NCBI RefSeq assembly: GCF_029892045.1
Contig: NZ_CP120367.1
Location: 868,001-932,000 of the forward strand
Reading direction: 5' to 3'
Origin: Sinorhizobium numidicum
GTDB lineage: Bacteria; Pseudomonadota; Alphaproteobacteria; Rhizobiales; Rhizobiaceae
Length of the DNA: 64,000 nucleotides
Of this stretch, positions 45,611 through 54,732 are shown one piece after another (position 1 is the first letter of the stretch; each line of letters opens with the position of its first letter). The notes under the pieces were generated by a model. That model was not told the DNA's origin, did no database searches, and worked only from the letters and a program-made list of their open reading frames with translations. Position numbers and translations under genes: made by a program.

Positions 45611-46597
45611 GTGCAGAACAACAATATTCTCGTCGTCGGTGGTGCCGGCTATATCGGTTCCCATACCTGCCTCCAACTTGCTGAAAAGGGTTATCGGCCG
45701 ATCGTTTACGACAACCTCTCGAATGGCCACGAGGAGTTCGTCAAATGGGGCGTGCTTGAAAAGGGGGACATCCGCGACCGGCAGCGTCTCGACGAGGTCC
45801 TGGCGCACCATCAGCCGCGCGCCATCCTGCATTTTGCGGCCATGATCGAGGTCGGCGAATCCGTGAAGGACCCGGCCGCCTTCTACGACAACAATGTGAT
45901 CGGCACGCTGACCCTGCTGTCGGCAGCACTCGCAGCCGGGATCGACGCCTTCGTGTTCTCGTCCACCTGCGCGACCTATGGTCTGCCAGACAGCGTGCCC
46001 ATGGACGAAAGCCACAAACAGGCGCCGATCAACCCCTATGGCCGGACGAAATGGATTTGCGAGCAAGCACTGAAGGATTACGGCCTCTATAAGGGCATGC
46101 GCTCCGTCATCCTGCGCTACTTCAATGCCGCAGGCGCCGATTTCGAGGGCCGCATCGGTGAATGGCACGAACCGGAGACCCACGCGATACCGCTGGCGAT
46201 CGAAGCGGCGCTCGGTCGGCGGGAGGGCTTCAAGGTGTTCGGAACCGATTACGACACCCGCGACGGGACCTGCGTGCGCGACTATATCCATGTCCTCGAT
46301 CTTGCGGACGCGCATGTGCGTGCAGTCGACTATCTCCTCGACGGCGGTAAGAGCGTCGAGCTCAACCTTGGAACCGGTACCGGAACAACGGTCAAGGAAC
46401 TGCTGAGCGCGATCGAAAAGGTGGCCAAACGGCCGTTCAATGTCGGCTATGCCGGACGACGCGAAGGCGACTCGACGACGCTTGTCGCCAACAACGACAA
46501 GGCCCGCGAGGTGCTTGGCTGGGAGCCGCAATACAATCTCGCGGCAATCACCGAGTCGGCCTGGAACTGGCATTCACGCAGAAATCAGGGCGCGTGA
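45611..46597 (+). CDS. exoB: ExoB, UDP-glucose 4-epimerase
   Basis: This is a 328-residue epimerase. NAD-binding GGAGYIGSH is at 10-18, with STCATYG and Y-x-x-x-K in INPYGRTKWICEQ; LRYFNAAGAD and CVRDYIHVLDLA are typical of GalE. It makes UDP-galactose, used for the first sugar of the succinoglycan unit and for LPS. I chose GTG 45611 (GAGG six bases upstream, start QNNNILVVGGAGYIG) over TTG starts at 45599 and 45605 because it matches the known ExoB N terminus. A strong hairpin follows the stop. Confidence 0.95.
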   Translation: MQNNNILVVGGAGYIGSHTCLQLAEKGYRPIVYDNLSNGHEEFVKWGVLEKGDIRDRQRLDEVLAHHQPRAILHFAAMIEVGESVKDPAAFYDNNVIGTLTLLSAALAAGIDAFVFSSTCATYGLPDSVPMDESHKQAPINPYGRTKWICEQALKDYGLYKGMRSVILRYFNAAGADFEGRIGEWHEPETHAIPLAIEAALGRREGFKVFGTDYDTRDGTCVRDYIHVLDLADAHVRAVDYLLDGGKSVELNLGTGTGTTVKELLSAIEKVAKRPFNVGYAGRREGDSTTLVANNDKAREVLGWEPQYNLAAITESAWNWHSRRNQGA

Positions 46598-46605
46598 TTC
46601 CACCA

Positions 46606-46637
46606 GGCGTGGCGCGTCTGAATAGGCGCGCCACGCC
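46606..46637. terminator. Bidirectional hairpin terminator between exoB and exoZ
   Basis: GGCGTGGCGCG (46606-46616) and CGCGCCACGCC (46627-46637) form a perfect 11-bp stem with a 10-base loop, just after the exoB stop and between convergent genes. A TTTTATT stretch follows 8 bases later on the plus strand. Confidence 0.65.
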
Positions 46638-46713
46638 GTACGATGGTTTTATTCTCGTGCGAACTTGAAGCGTTTACGTGCAAAAGAAGACAGATTTCGT
46701 CAGTCGCGCTGAT

Positions 46714-47721
46714 CTATTCGCCTGCGCGGCCAACAAGGCCGGGTACGGCTGGCTGAGCGCGCCCGCGCTGCAGCAGCGGGCGCTCCAGCATCGCATAGCC
46801 GGCGATCCCGACAAGCGTTCCCGAAAGCACGGCTACGGCCATTGATATCAGTGGATCGAGACCCAACGCAAAACCCATCTTGGCGACCACCGAAATCGCA
46901 AAAGTGTGCCAGAGGTAGATCGAATAGGATGCGTTGCCGAGAAGGTTCGGTAATGTCAACGCCCGGACGCGGCCGTGCGCCTCCAGCGAAAGCGCGCCGA
47001 CGACGAGCAGCACGGCCAGCGGGCCTGTCGTCAACTCGTCGAATGGCAGGCGCAGGAGAGCGATAAGAGCAAAGCCGCCGACGGAACAGCCAATCAGCGC
47101 AGAACCGATGGTCACCGAAGGCACCCTGCCCCTCAGCCAGAACTCACCGACGATCATGCCCGCGACGAATTCAAGAATGACCGGCCGCGTATAGTTGAGC
47201 ATCACGGCATTGTCGAAGCGGATGGCCAGGCCCGCTGCCACGAGCAAGAGGAACAGACTGCCGATTGCCGGCAGGCGCGAGCTTCGCGGCAGTAGCAGCG
47301 AGATCGCGAACACCGCGTAGAACAGCATCTCGAAATTGAGCGTCCAACCCTGCACGAGAACAGGCCAGATTTCGCCATTGCTCGGAGATCGAACCGGAAC
47401 GAAGAAAAGCGACGCGAGCAGATGTTTCAAGGTCAGAACCATGTTGGGAAACAGTCCCGCGAGCGCGCCGGCAACCATGATAGCCGTCGCGAGCCAATAG
47501 ACAGGCACGATCCGGCGGATGCGGTCGGCAATGAATCTCGCCGGCGTCAGCGGCCGACGATCGCTGACAACCCACATGATGAAGCCGCTGATGACGAAGA
47601 AAATATCAACACCGGCCGCGCCGATCGCAAAATGATGTCCGGTCTTTTCTGCGGCATGGAACAGAACCACGGCTAGTGCCGCTGCCGCGCGGAGATACTG
47701 AATTACGTGGATCGTCTTCAC
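46714..47721 (-). CDS. exoZ: ExoZ, exopolysaccharide acetyltransferase
   Basis: This is a 335-residue acyltransferase-3 family membrane protein. The N terminus IQYLRAAAALAVVLFHAAEKTG carries the family's catalytic-region His, followed by about ten helices; FFVISGFIMW is also diagnostic. In S. meliloti ExoZ adds the acetyl group to the third glucose. Last of the exoY-F-Q-Z group on this strand. The acetyl group is the only classical succinoglycan decoration still encoded intact in this window. Confidence 0.9.
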   Translation of the reverse strand: MKTIHVIQYLRAAAALAVVLFHAAEKTGHHFAIGAAGVDIFFVISGFIMWVVSDRRPLTPARFIADRIRRIVPVYWLATAIMVAGALAGLFPNMVLTLKHLLASLFFVPVRSPSNGEIWPVLVQGWTLNFEMLFYAVFAISLLLPRSSRLPAIGSLFLLLVAAGLAIRFDNAVMLNYTRPVILEFVAGMIVGEFWLRGRVPSVTIGSALIGCSVGGFALIALLRLPFDELTTGPLAVLLVVGALSLEAHGRVRALTLPNLLGNASYSIYLWHTFAISVVAKMGFALGLDPLISMAVAVLSGTLVGIAGYAMLERPLLQRGRAQPAVPGLVGRAGE

Positions 47722-47743
47722 TCGGTCGCCTCCGCCCCTGGCG

Positions 47744-49024
47744 TCATCCGCTGACGCGGGCCTCGTAGGTGACCGGCCGGCCCATTACCGGCCATAGCTG
47801 AGGCGCGACGATCCGGCGACGCGGGAGCGTCAGTTTTCCGGCGGTGAAATACAGCAGGAAGGACCCGACATGATAAGGGTTCATAATATCGATTTCGACG
47901 AAAGCGCGAATGAAGAGGAGCATCGCGACGCCGAAGAGCACGAAGGCTTCAGGATCGCGGTCCAGGAAAAGCAGCCGCTTCAGGTTGCCGAAAACCGCGA
48001 TAAGCAACAGCGTGCTCAGCAACACAAGGCCGACAAGTCCTGTTTCGACGGCGGCCTCGATGAAGGTGTTATGAAAATGGAAGCCGCCGCGGGCAGTGAT
48101 ATAGAATTCTTCCCATAGGCGCTCCGCCTCGGAGAAGCCCTGGACCCAATAGGCCTGGTAACCGAGGCCGAAGATGGGCGAAGCCTTTGCCGCCTCTATG
48201 CCCTGTTGCCACAGATAGGTGCGCCCGGTGAGCGTCGAATCCTTGCCGAACGCGCCGAGGATCAGATCGATGCCGCCGGCATAGATCATCGCTACCGCGG
48301 CCACGCTGCCGAATACCGCGGCGCCGAGGAAGAGGCTCTTGCGGCTGGCGGGGCGCAGTGCCGATATCAAGCGCATGCCGAGGCAGAGCCCGATGATCGC
48401 GACGGTCGTCAGCACCGATGTCGCCGATTGCGAGGCGAGCAGCGAATAGGCGGCGATCGCCCCGGAAACGCCTGCCGCCGCCCGCCAGATGCCCCGCTCA
48501 CCGAGCGTGAAGACGGACACGAAAGCGAAATAGATGCCAAGCGAGGCATAGAAGCCCAATTGGTTCTTCGAGGCAAATGCGCCAACGAAGCTGTATGTGC
48601 CGTCAAGCGGATCGTAATGATAGACGCCGAACAGCAGCGAATAGACGAGCACAATGGCGACGCCGACAATGGCACCCCGCGCCAAGGTACGTATGTCGAT
48701 TGTCCGCATGGCGATCAGCGCACAGATGATGTGACTTAGGTATTGGATGCCAGCTCTTAGCGTTATCGAGGGCGCCGCCGACCAGAAGAGGCTAACGCAG
48801 GCAAACACGGCGAAGGCAAATATCCAGAGATATTTGCTGTAACTGCCGAGGACCCTACGATAGTCGACCGCGACGAGGGGAAGCCACAGGCCGTAGTAAA
48901 GCAGAATGGAAATCGGGCCGAAGCGGGTCGAATAGGCGAAGACGAAAAGCGACAGGGCGACGGCCGCAATGCCGTACAGCTCATTGGCCCCGGGGCTGAT
49001 CAGGCTCGCCTTCGATATTCTCAT
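47744..49024 (-). CDS. exoQ: ExoQ, exopolysaccharide polymerase (Wzy-like)
   Basis: This is a 426-residue protein with about ten to twelve hydrophobic segments and an O-antigen ligase/Wzy-like central motif: SFVGAFASKNQLGFYASLGIYFA, then DSTLTGRTYLWQQGIEAAKASPIFGLGYQAYW. The long periplasmic loop ends HFHNTFIEAAVETGL. It polymerises lipid-linked octasaccharide units into high-mass polymer. It lies eight bases after the exoF stop. Confidence 0.9.
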   Translation of the reverse strand: MRISKASLISPGANELYGIAAVALSLFVFAYSTRFGPISILLYYGLWLPLVAVDYRRVLGSYSKYLWIFAFAVFACVSLFWSAAPSITLRAGIQYLSHIICALIAMRTIDIRTLARGAIVGVAIVLVYSLLFGVYHYDPLDGTYSFVGAFASKNQLGFYASLGIYFAFVSVFTLGERGIWRAAAGVSGAIAAYSLLASQSATSVLTTVAIIGLCLGMRLISALRPASRKSLFLGAAVFGSVAAVAMIYAGGIDLILGAFGKDSTLTGRTYLWQQGIEAAKASPIFGLGYQAYWVQGFSEAERLWEEFYITARGGFHFHNTFIEAAVETGLVGLVLLSTLLLIAVFGNLKRLLFLDRDPEAFVLFGVAMLLFIRAFVEIDIMNPYHVGSFLLYFTAGKLTLPRRRIVAPQLWPVMGRPVTYEARVSG

Positions 49025-49031
49025 GCCACCC

Positions 49032-50297
49032 TCACCGCATCGCCGGTGCAGCGGTCACCTTGATGACGTCTCCGGGCAGCACTGGAGTGTTCTCGTCCCC
49101 CGCAATCTCGGTCGGCTTTCCGTCTTTTTCGCGAATGATCGAATAGGTGATGCTCGCGCTTTGCTCTTGCAACTGGGCCGCCTCTGCCGACTGTGCCAGG
49201 GCTTCGGTCATCAGGTCACGGCTGGTGCCGAGCTTCAGCGTCAGCGTGTCGAGTTCGGCTTCGGTGTTCTGCAGTTCCTGGGCGAGCTGCGCGTCCCAGT
49301 CATTGCGAAGATTGGTCTCGTCCTGCGTCGCCTTGCTCATGTCCTGTTTTGCCTTGAGCGAGGCGGTGTCGATGTCGAGCAGTGACGACTGCACATCAGC
49401 CACCCTTTGCTCAAGCGCAAGCTTGCGCTGGCTGAGAGCCAACCCTTTTTCCGCTAGGCTGTCGACCTTGTCGCGATCCTCCATGACGAGCTCAAGCTGG
49501 CGTGCTTGCGTCTCGGATTTCTTCGCAAGCGATTCTATTTCGCCTTGAAGAAGGGATTTGAGATCGGCGAGAGCAGCCAACTGGCGTTGCTGCCGCTTGT
49601 CGCGCGATTCCATCAGCGCCTCCTCGCTGGCAAGCAGCTTGTCGACGCCGGGGAAGTCTTTCAGCTCTTCAGGCAAGGTGATCTTGTCGCGTTTCGCGAT
49701 TTCCGCCTGGAGCCGGGCACGACGAATGAGCAGCCGGCTGCGCTCGGAAACATGCACCGCGGAATCGCCGCTCGCATTGATATAGTCCCGAGCAAAGCGT
49801 TGACCGTTCTCGGCTCGCCGCAAACCTCCTCCCAGGCTGACGGCTTTAAGCACCGTCAGGTTGGGCGCGTAGGGGTATTCGCCGGGCGTCTCCACCTCTC
49901 CGTAGAGATAGACAGGGCGGTACTGGGCCATTTCGACCGACGCGGAAGGTCTGTCCCGTAGACCAAAGAGCTTCTGCATCTTTATGCCGATCTCTTCGGC
50001 GACCTCCGCCGTCGTCCTGCCCGAGACGGGCAGATCGCCTACGAAGGGCAAGGAAACGTTGCCGGACGCGCCTACCGTGTATTCGCCGCTGACGGCAGAC
50101 CAGTCGCGGACGGCGCCCTCGGCTGTCTGCCACTCGGCGACGCGAACGCGGAGCTTGTCCATGACGCCGAGCCGATACTCATCTGCCCGGGCGAGGACCG
50201 GCCCGGAGGCGGTCATGATCGCGATGATCGCGATGCGGGCGAAATAGGTAAGCTTGCGGGAACCGGCGGACTTCCCTGAAATTCTGATGGATTGCAT
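49032..50297 (-). CDS. exoF: ExoF, outer-membrane polysaccharide export protein
   Basis: This is a 421-residue secreted protein. The signal region (about 1-40, LTYFARIAIIAIMTASGPVLARA) is followed by the poly-export domain DEYRLGVMDKLRVRVAEW, AASGNVSLPFVGDLPVSGRTTAEVAEEI-like region and SLBB-like RPVYLYGEVETPGEYPY. A long coiled coil (about 240-370, RARLQAEIAKRDKITLPEEL onward) comes next. It is needed for the first sugar transfer with ExoY and for export. ATG 50297 gives the length known for ExoF; another ATG at 50312 is possible. Confidence 0.92.
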   Translation of the reverse strand: MQSIRISGKSAGSRKLTYFARIAIIAIMTASGPVLARADEYRLGVMDKLRVRVAEWQTAEGAVRDWSAVSGEYTVGASGNVSLPFVGDLPVSGRTTAEVAEEIGIKMQKLFGLRDRPSASVEMAQYRPVYLYGEVETPGEYPYAPNLTVLKAVSLGGGLRRAENGQRFARDYINASGDSAVHVSERSRLLIRRARLQAEIAKRDKITLPEELKDFPGVDKLLASEEALMESRDKRQQRQLAALADLKSLLQGEIESLAKKSETQARQLELVMEDRDKVDSLAEKGLALSQRKLALEQRVADVQSSLLDIDTASLKAKQDMSKATQDETNLRNDWDAQLAQELQNTEAELDTLTLKLGTSRDLMTEALAQSAEAAQLQEQSASITYSIIREKDGKPTEIAGDENTPVLPGDVIKVTAAPAMR

Positions 50298-50352
50298 GTT
50301 TGGGATTTCCATTGCCTGACGTTGTCCTGACCGTTTGGTCAACGCCAGGGTT

Positions 50353-51033
50353 TCAGTAGCTGCCGCGGGAGAAGCAGACGGCGGGGATTGTTCGGGCGAC
50401 AATAACAAGGTCGGCAAGGAGCGACCAGTTCTGAACATATTGCGTGTCGAAAGCCACCCTGGCGGCGTAGGACACATCGTTGCGGCCGCTGATCTGCCAA
50501 AGGCCGGTAAGGCCGGGGCGCGAGCGCAGGTAGTAGACTGCAGCCTGATCATAGAGCTCGAGTTCGTCTTCGACCACCGGTCTCGGACCAACGATACTCA
50601 TTTCGCCGCGAATGATGTTGAGCAGTTGCGGCAGCTCGTCGAGGCTGAGCTTGCGAAGAACGCTGCCGATCGCGGTTACGCGCGGATCGTGCTGAAGCTT
50701 GCGCGTCGCGCGCCATTCTTCATAGGCGGCGGGATTTGCCTTGAAATACTCTTGCAGCACCCGATCGCCGTTTTCCATCATCGTGCGGAACTTCAGGCAC
50801 TTGAAAGCCTGACCGTTATGCCCGATGCGACGATGTCCATAGAAAACGCTGCCGCCGTCGGAAAACCTCACGAGCGCCATGATGAGCAGGAAGAGCGGGC
50901 TGAAGAGGACGAGCGCCAGAGAGGCGGCGAGCACGTCGAAACTTCGTTTTGATATTCCCCCTATCGGCCGGAATACTCCGGTCTCTTCGGTGATAAAAAA
51001 CGGCGAACTGGCCGAGCGAGTCGCGGACTTCAT
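50353..51033 (-). CDS. exoY: ExoY, undecaprenyl-phosphate galactosephosphotransferase
   Basis: This is a 226-residue initiating sugar transferase (WcaJ/PssA family). One membrane helix, [25 protein letters not shown], is followed by the catalytic block [22 protein letters not shown], then [24 protein letters not shown] and [14 protein letters not shown]. It moves galactose-1-phosphate from UDP-galactose to undecaprenyl phosphate, the committed step. The ribosome site is GGAG eight bases before the ATG. A 30-bp tandem duplication ends 15 bases upstream of the start. ExoX inhibits this step. Confidence 0.95.
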   Translation of the reverse strand: MKSATRSASSPFFITEETGVFRPIGGISKRSFDVLAASLALVLFSPLFLLIMALVRFSDGGSVFYGHRRIGHNGQAFKCLKFRTMMENGDRVLQEYFKANPAAYEEWRATRKLQHDPRVTAIGSVLRKLSLDELPQLLNIIRGEMSIVGPRPVVEDELELYDQAAVYYLRSRPGLTGLWQISGRNDVSYAARVAFDTQYVQNWSLLADLVIVARTIPAVCFSRGSY

Positions 51034-51047
51034 AGAGGTGACTCCAT

Positions 51048-51107
51048 TTACGTTGGCGATTGTCGGTCCCGCAGGACTTACGTTGGCGATTGTCGGTCCC
51101 GCAGGAC
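51048..51107. repeat. 30-bp exact tandem duplication upstream of exoY
   Basis: Two identical 30-bp units stand head-to-tail at 51048-51077 and 51078-51107, starting TTACGTTGGCGATTGTCGGT and ending CCCGCAGGAC. On the minus strand each unit begins GTCCTGCGGGAC, which is a perfect palindrome. The left unit ends 15 bases before the exoY ATG, so the duplication is in the exoY leader or promoter. Confidence 0.9.
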
Positions 51108-51848
51108 GCGGGCTGATCTAGCGCGAGTGTATGGTGAGATTTTGTTTTTTGAAGGCGAAATGATGGCGGCCCTTGCGGACGCCCATCCAAAGCGTTTTGG
51201 AGGCGTATGCCTGTCACACTATTACGGACATTTAATTATAACGGTCCAAAATTACAGCTAGGATAGTTCGTCACAAGATTGCCACGTTGAAACATCGGCG
51301 GGACTTCATTATTGCATGTCCTAAAGTATTGTAATTCACGTATCATCGTTTCACTCAAATACGCCGCAGCGGCGGCCGAGCGGAATTGGCGCGGGGCAAG
51401 TTTCCACCAGTTTGTTGCATTGCATCATTATGTTGCGCTGCACATTTGCTCGCCCATTTGGCATCTGCTCTGTAACAAAAGTTGATCGCGGAAAATCGCT
51501 TTCGGCGAGCCGAAAGATGCAGCAATCAGAATAAGTTCGCCTTTCCCCCCTGCTAATTTAGGGGATTGTGTCGCGAGTCAGTAACCACTGAAAACGCGCG
51601 GAAAACTATTATTGGCGCGCTCTTCATAACCGGGGATTGCAGAAGGGAACCACTCCAATCACTTTGGAAGGGATTCGTTAGCGATGGGCTTAAAGGCAGC
51701 GGAAAGGTTTTTAACGTAGAAACAATAGTGACAAAGTTGCGTTTACATGTTGAAGAAAAAAGCGTCTCCTAATATAGTGGAAACACAGGAGGGAGGCCTG
51801 AGAGTCCGATGATAGTTCCGATCGACATTTTGAAAGCGGGATAGCGGT
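51108..51848. other. Long divergent regulatory region, exoY / exoX
   Basis: These 741 bases upstream of exoX and exoY show no convincing gene. The AT content is higher than the surroundings (for example around 51220-51350 and 51690-51840), as expected for a promoter region responding to global exo regulators. A possible frame at 51566-51772 lacks a ribosome site and homology. I could not assign operators by eye. Confidence 0.45.
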
Positions 51849-52145
51849 ATGTTCGCACCACGCTTCCTTGTAAGCATGATTGGCGCTCTGGCAGTGTTCG
51901 CCATCGCGACCTACCTCCTCAATGGTTCACTGGCTTCTACGGCATTACAGACCTTGATCTGCGCCGTGCTCATGCAAGTCGGGTACTTCCTCGCTGTCCT
52001 TTTTCTCGTTTGGAAAGAGGCCCGCGATCGCCGCAAGCTCGAGCCCAGTAAGGTGCCGGTAGTCGTCGAGCCAGCGAACGACGACAATCAACCCGGCAAG
52101 GTTCGCCTCCGCGGACTGAACCGGCCGCGGCATTTCAATTTCTGA
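51849..52145 (+). CDS. exoX: ExoX, inhibitor of exopolysaccharide synthesis
   Basis: This is a 98-residue inner-membrane protein with two helices (FLVSMIGALAVFAIATYLL, ALQTLICAVLMQVGYFLAVLFLVW) and a basic C-terminal tail ending RLRGLNRPRHFNF. In Rhizobium/Sinorhizobium ExoX (Psi) proteins post-translationally restrain ExoY; gene dosage of exoX to exoY sets output. It is divergent from exoY and upstream of exoU. Confidence 0.9.
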   Translation: MFAPRFLVSMIGALAVFAIATYLLNGSLASTALQTLICAVLMQVGYFLAVLFLVWKEARDRRKLEPSKVPVVVEPANDDNQPGKVRLRGLNRPRHFNF

Positions 52146-52295
52146 TGGCGTGAAGCGCGACTGTCGTCGTCCCTTTCGCACTTGCAAAAAAATTTCCCGT
52201 TTGACGCGTTTGCGACATGATCGCCCGGCATGATTCGCGCGTCCGGGTGAAACTCGTTTCGCACCGGCGCATCCGATGACCCGCTGGAGGCCAGT

Positions 52296-53321
52296 ATGAC
52301 CGCAGCCGCGCGGACGAATGTCTGCATTATCATTGCCGCAAAAAACGCCGCCGACACGATCACCATCGCAATTGCCTCGGCTCTTGCCGAGCCGGAAGCG
52401 GCGGAAGTCGTCGTCATCGATGACGGCTCGACCGACGATACAGCTACCGTCGCGCGCGCTGCCGATGACGGGACCGGCCGGCTGAATGTCGTTCGCTTCG
52501 AAGAAAACCGCGGCCCTGCGGCGGCGCGCAATCATGCGATCTCGATTTCGCAATCGCCGCTTCTCGGCGTACTAGACGCCGACGATTTCTTTTTTCCCGG
52601 TCGGCTGCGGCAACTGCTATCTGAGGACGGCTGGGATTTCATCGCCGACAACATCGCCTTCATCGATGCCGCTCAAGCCGCAAGCGCCCATGGCAAGATC
52701 GGTCGCTTCACGCCAAGTCCCCGCCTGATCGATCTTGTCGGCTTCGTCGAGGGAAACATCTCGCGGCGCGGAGTGCGGCGCGGTGAAATCGGCTTTTTAA
52801 AACCGCTTATGCGGCGCACTTTCCTCGATCAACATGGGCTTCGCTACAACGAGATGCTGCGCCTTGGTGAAGACTACGACCTCTATACCCGGGCGTTAGC
52901 GAAGGGTGCCCGCTACAAGATTATTCACAGTTGCGGTTACGCCGCCGTTGTTCGAGGCGATTCGCTGAGCGGCAGCCACCGAACGATCGACCTGAAACGT
53001 CTCTACGAGGCCGATCGTGCGATCCTCGCCGAGAGCCGCCTGAGCCGCGAGGCGGAGGCCGTCATACGCTGGCACGAACGCCATATTCGGGACCGCTACG
53101 AGTTGCGGTACTTTCTCGATCTTAAGAACAATGAAGGTTTCAAGAACGCGATCGCTTATGCCTTGACTCACCCGGGCGCCCTTCCCGCCATCGTGGGCGG
53201 AATCCTTGCCGACAAGACCGAGCGTTTCCGACGCCCCCGCTCGCCGGCCCCGGTCGCGCTCGGGGGCACGGGTGACGTACGCTATCTGCTCGAAGGATTC
53301 GCGATGGAGCGGGGCGAATAA
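52296..53321 (+). CDS. exoU: ExoU, glucosyltransferase (GT2)
   Basis: This is a 341-residue GT-A fold glycosyltransferase. The N terminus VCIIIAAKNAADTITIAIAS is followed by VVVIDDGSTDDT, DXD-like LGVLDADDFF and the acceptor motif RLGEDYDLYTRAL. In S. meliloti ExoU adds the fifth glucose of the octasaccharide. The next enzymes there, ExoV and ExoW, are absent here. A Rho-independent hairpin follows at 53521. Confidence 0.88.
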   Translation: MTAAARTNVCIIIAAKNAADTITIAIASALAEPEAAEVVVIDDGSTDDTATVARAADDGTGRLNVVRFEENRGPAAARNHAISISQSPLLGVLDADDFFFPGRLRQLLSEDGWDFIADNIAFIDAAQAASAHGKIGRFTPSPRLIDLVGFVEGNISRRGVRRGEIGFLKPLMRRTFLDQHGLRYNEMLRLGEDYDLYTRALAKGARYKIIHSCGYAAVVRGDSLSGSHRTIDLKRLYEADRAILAESRLSREAEAVIRWHERHIRDRYELRYFLDLKNNEGFKNAIAYALTHPGALPAIVGGILADKTERFRRPRSPAPVALGGTGDVRYLLEGFAMERGE

Positions 53322-53520
53322 CGTTTAATCGGATCTAGTTCGCTGAAACCCGCTATGAACGAAGCGGCTAGCTTGTAATTTTCGTCGCGGGTTCCCATCT
53401 AGCGGTCAACAGATTGCTTGGAGAGACGTGTCGGCGCATCGCGCCTGATCTTTTTCCGGGCAGAATTCGCGCTTGGCCGCTGACCACGGATGTACTGGCA
53501 GGGCAGAGCAGCGAATGTGA

Positions 53521-53548
53521 AAAGGTCGGGGAAGCCCGGCCTTTTTTG
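53521..53548 (+). terminator. Rho-independent terminator after exoU
   Basis: AAGGTCGGG and CCCGGCCTT form a 9-bp stem (one T-G pair) with a GAAG loop, followed by TTTTTTG. The arms begin near 53523 and end near 53545. It is about 200 bases past the exoU stop. Confidence 0.75.
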
Positions 53549-53629
53549 TTGCCTGCCTGATCAGCCGGTCAGGAACACTTTTGCCTGCTCGGTGTTACCG
53601 CTTCAGTGGCAACTATCGGGATTGGGAAG

Positions 53630-53704
53630 ATGAAAGGCATCATTCTCTGGCTGATGGGCGTTCCGCTCATCGTTATCATCCTGCTCTACCTCTTTGTCTT
53701 CTAA
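53630..53704 (+). CDS. 24-residue hydrophobic peptide (MKGIILWL family)
   Basis: The frame MKGIILWLMGVPLIVIILLYLFVF followed by TAA encodes a single membrane helix. The start MKGIILWL and a VP/IP in the middle recur as tiny conserved proteins in rhizobial and other alphaproteobacterial genomes, from my memory. It is too short for usual gene calls. The ribosome site is weak (GGGAAG abutting the ATG). Its role is unknown. Confidence 0.55.
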   Translation: MKGIILWLMGVPLIVIILLYLFVF

Positions 53705-53855
53705 TCGTGAGATCGCGGTCTTGCGCGAAGTTTAGCAAATCCCTCCTGCCGCAACCGAGGCGCGCCGATCGTGATCGATAGGGCTTCGATGTCGACTTTC
53801 ACCCATAGTTTTGAAGGATGCGGACCGCGGTCGACCTGAGTTAGGCTGATGGGGA

Positions 53856-54455
53856 ATGAGGGTTGCACGGGAATGGGGCATGTTCGGCATCGAGTTCGCT
53901 GCAAAGGTCCTCGGAAAAGGACCCTCGTGTCTCTCGTCACGTTCGCGAACAGCAAGGCGGAAGATCAACGCGGTGTTGGCTATGCTTTTAGTCGCCAACG
54001 GCGCCGAGGCGGCCGAACCGATCGTCGGACCTGCGTCCACCATCGACGGAGATACTATTGAAATTGCCGGCGAACGCATCCAACTTAACGGTGTGGACGC
54101 GCCGGAGGATTGGCAAGTCTGTCTGGATGAAACAGGGGCGGATTACCGGTGCGGTAAGGAAGCGACCTTGGCCTTGGAGGCTTTCCTGTCGGCGTCCCGC
54201 CCGACCCGGTGCGAATTTGCCGGGCGCGACCGTTATCGCCGTTTTATCGGCACGTGCTTTCGGGCTGACGGGAGAGATGTGAACCGCTGGCTTGTCGAGA
54301 CCGGCAATGCTATCGACTGGGAAAGATACAGCAACGGCCTGTATGCCTCAGCGCAGGAAATGGCGAGATCGGCCAGGGCCGGCATATGGCGTGGTCAGAC
54401 CGACCGATCCTGCCCGGTACGCGCCGGACGCGTGAATGGAAAACCGATCTGTTGA
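53856..54455 (+). CDS. exoI: ExoI, secreted thermonuclease-fold protein
   Basis: This protein of about 199 residues has a signal-like stretch (RKINAVLAMLLVANGAEA, about 34-52) and a staphylococcal-nuclease-like domain: DGDTIEIAG, IQLNGVDAPEDWQ, YRCGKEATLALEAFL and GRDRYRRFIGTC. The C-terminal tail has Cys residues. The Arg preceding the Leu in the usual R-L-x-G-x-D-A-P-E motif is Gln here, so nuclease activity is doubtful. In S. meliloti ExoI has this fold and affects the succinoglycan unit by an unclear route. The true start could be a downstream GTG or TTG; ATG 53856 is the upstream limit. Confidence 0.78.
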   Translation: MRVAREWGMFGIEFAAKVLGKGPSCLSSRSRTARRKINAVLAMLLVANGAEAAEPIVGPASTIDGDTIEIAGERIQLNGVDAPEDWQVCLDETGADYRCGKEATLALEAFLSASRPTRCEFAGRDRYRRFIGTCFRADGRDVNRWLVETGNAIDWERYSNGLYASAQEMARSARAGIWRGQTDRSCPVRAGRVNGKPIC

Positions 54456-54474
54456 AGGCAGCGAACGAGAGTCA

Positions 54475-54732
54475 ATGATCATCGAAATCTGGATTTTGTG
54501 CGCCATTGTTACCGCGGTCATAGCGGCAATGAGGGGCGGTCACAGCCTTCGCTGGCTTCTGATCGGTTGTATTCTTGGTCCGCTGGGGATCGCTGCGGCG
54601 GTGCTGATGCCCTCGCTGAAATCACGAGAGCCGAGGGTCGCAGCAGAGCGACAGGCCGAAATCGACGAGATGACCAGACCCTTCCGGGAAAACGAGACGA
54701 AGACGATCTCCGTAAAGCCAAAGGATCAATAG
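54475..54732 (+). CDS. Small membrane protein, unknown
   Basis: This is an 85-residue protein with two hydrophobic segments (IIEIWILCAIVTAVIAAM, LRWLLIGCILGPLGIAAAVLM) and a charged cytoplasmic tail rich in Glu, Arg and Lys. It begins 20 bases after exoI and may share its mRNA. I do not recognise a family. Confidence 0.6.
   Translation: MIIEIWILCAIVTAVIAAMRGGHSLRWLLIGCILGPLGIAAAVLMPSLKSREPRVAAERQAEIDEMTRPFRENETKTISVKPKDQ

Larger units (their letters stand above)
53322..53855. other. Region where exoV-exoW-exoT are expected; short intergenic only
   Basis: In S. meliloti three genes (exoV, exoW, exoT) separate exoU from exoI. Here there are only 534 bases, containing a terminator at 53521 and a 24-residue membrane ORF at 53630. 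I found no recognisable remnants of the three genes. Confidence 0.6.

Noticed and set aside
51566..51772. 68-codon plus-strand frame between exoY and exoX
   Set aside because: No ribosome site or family; lies in an AT-rich promoter region.
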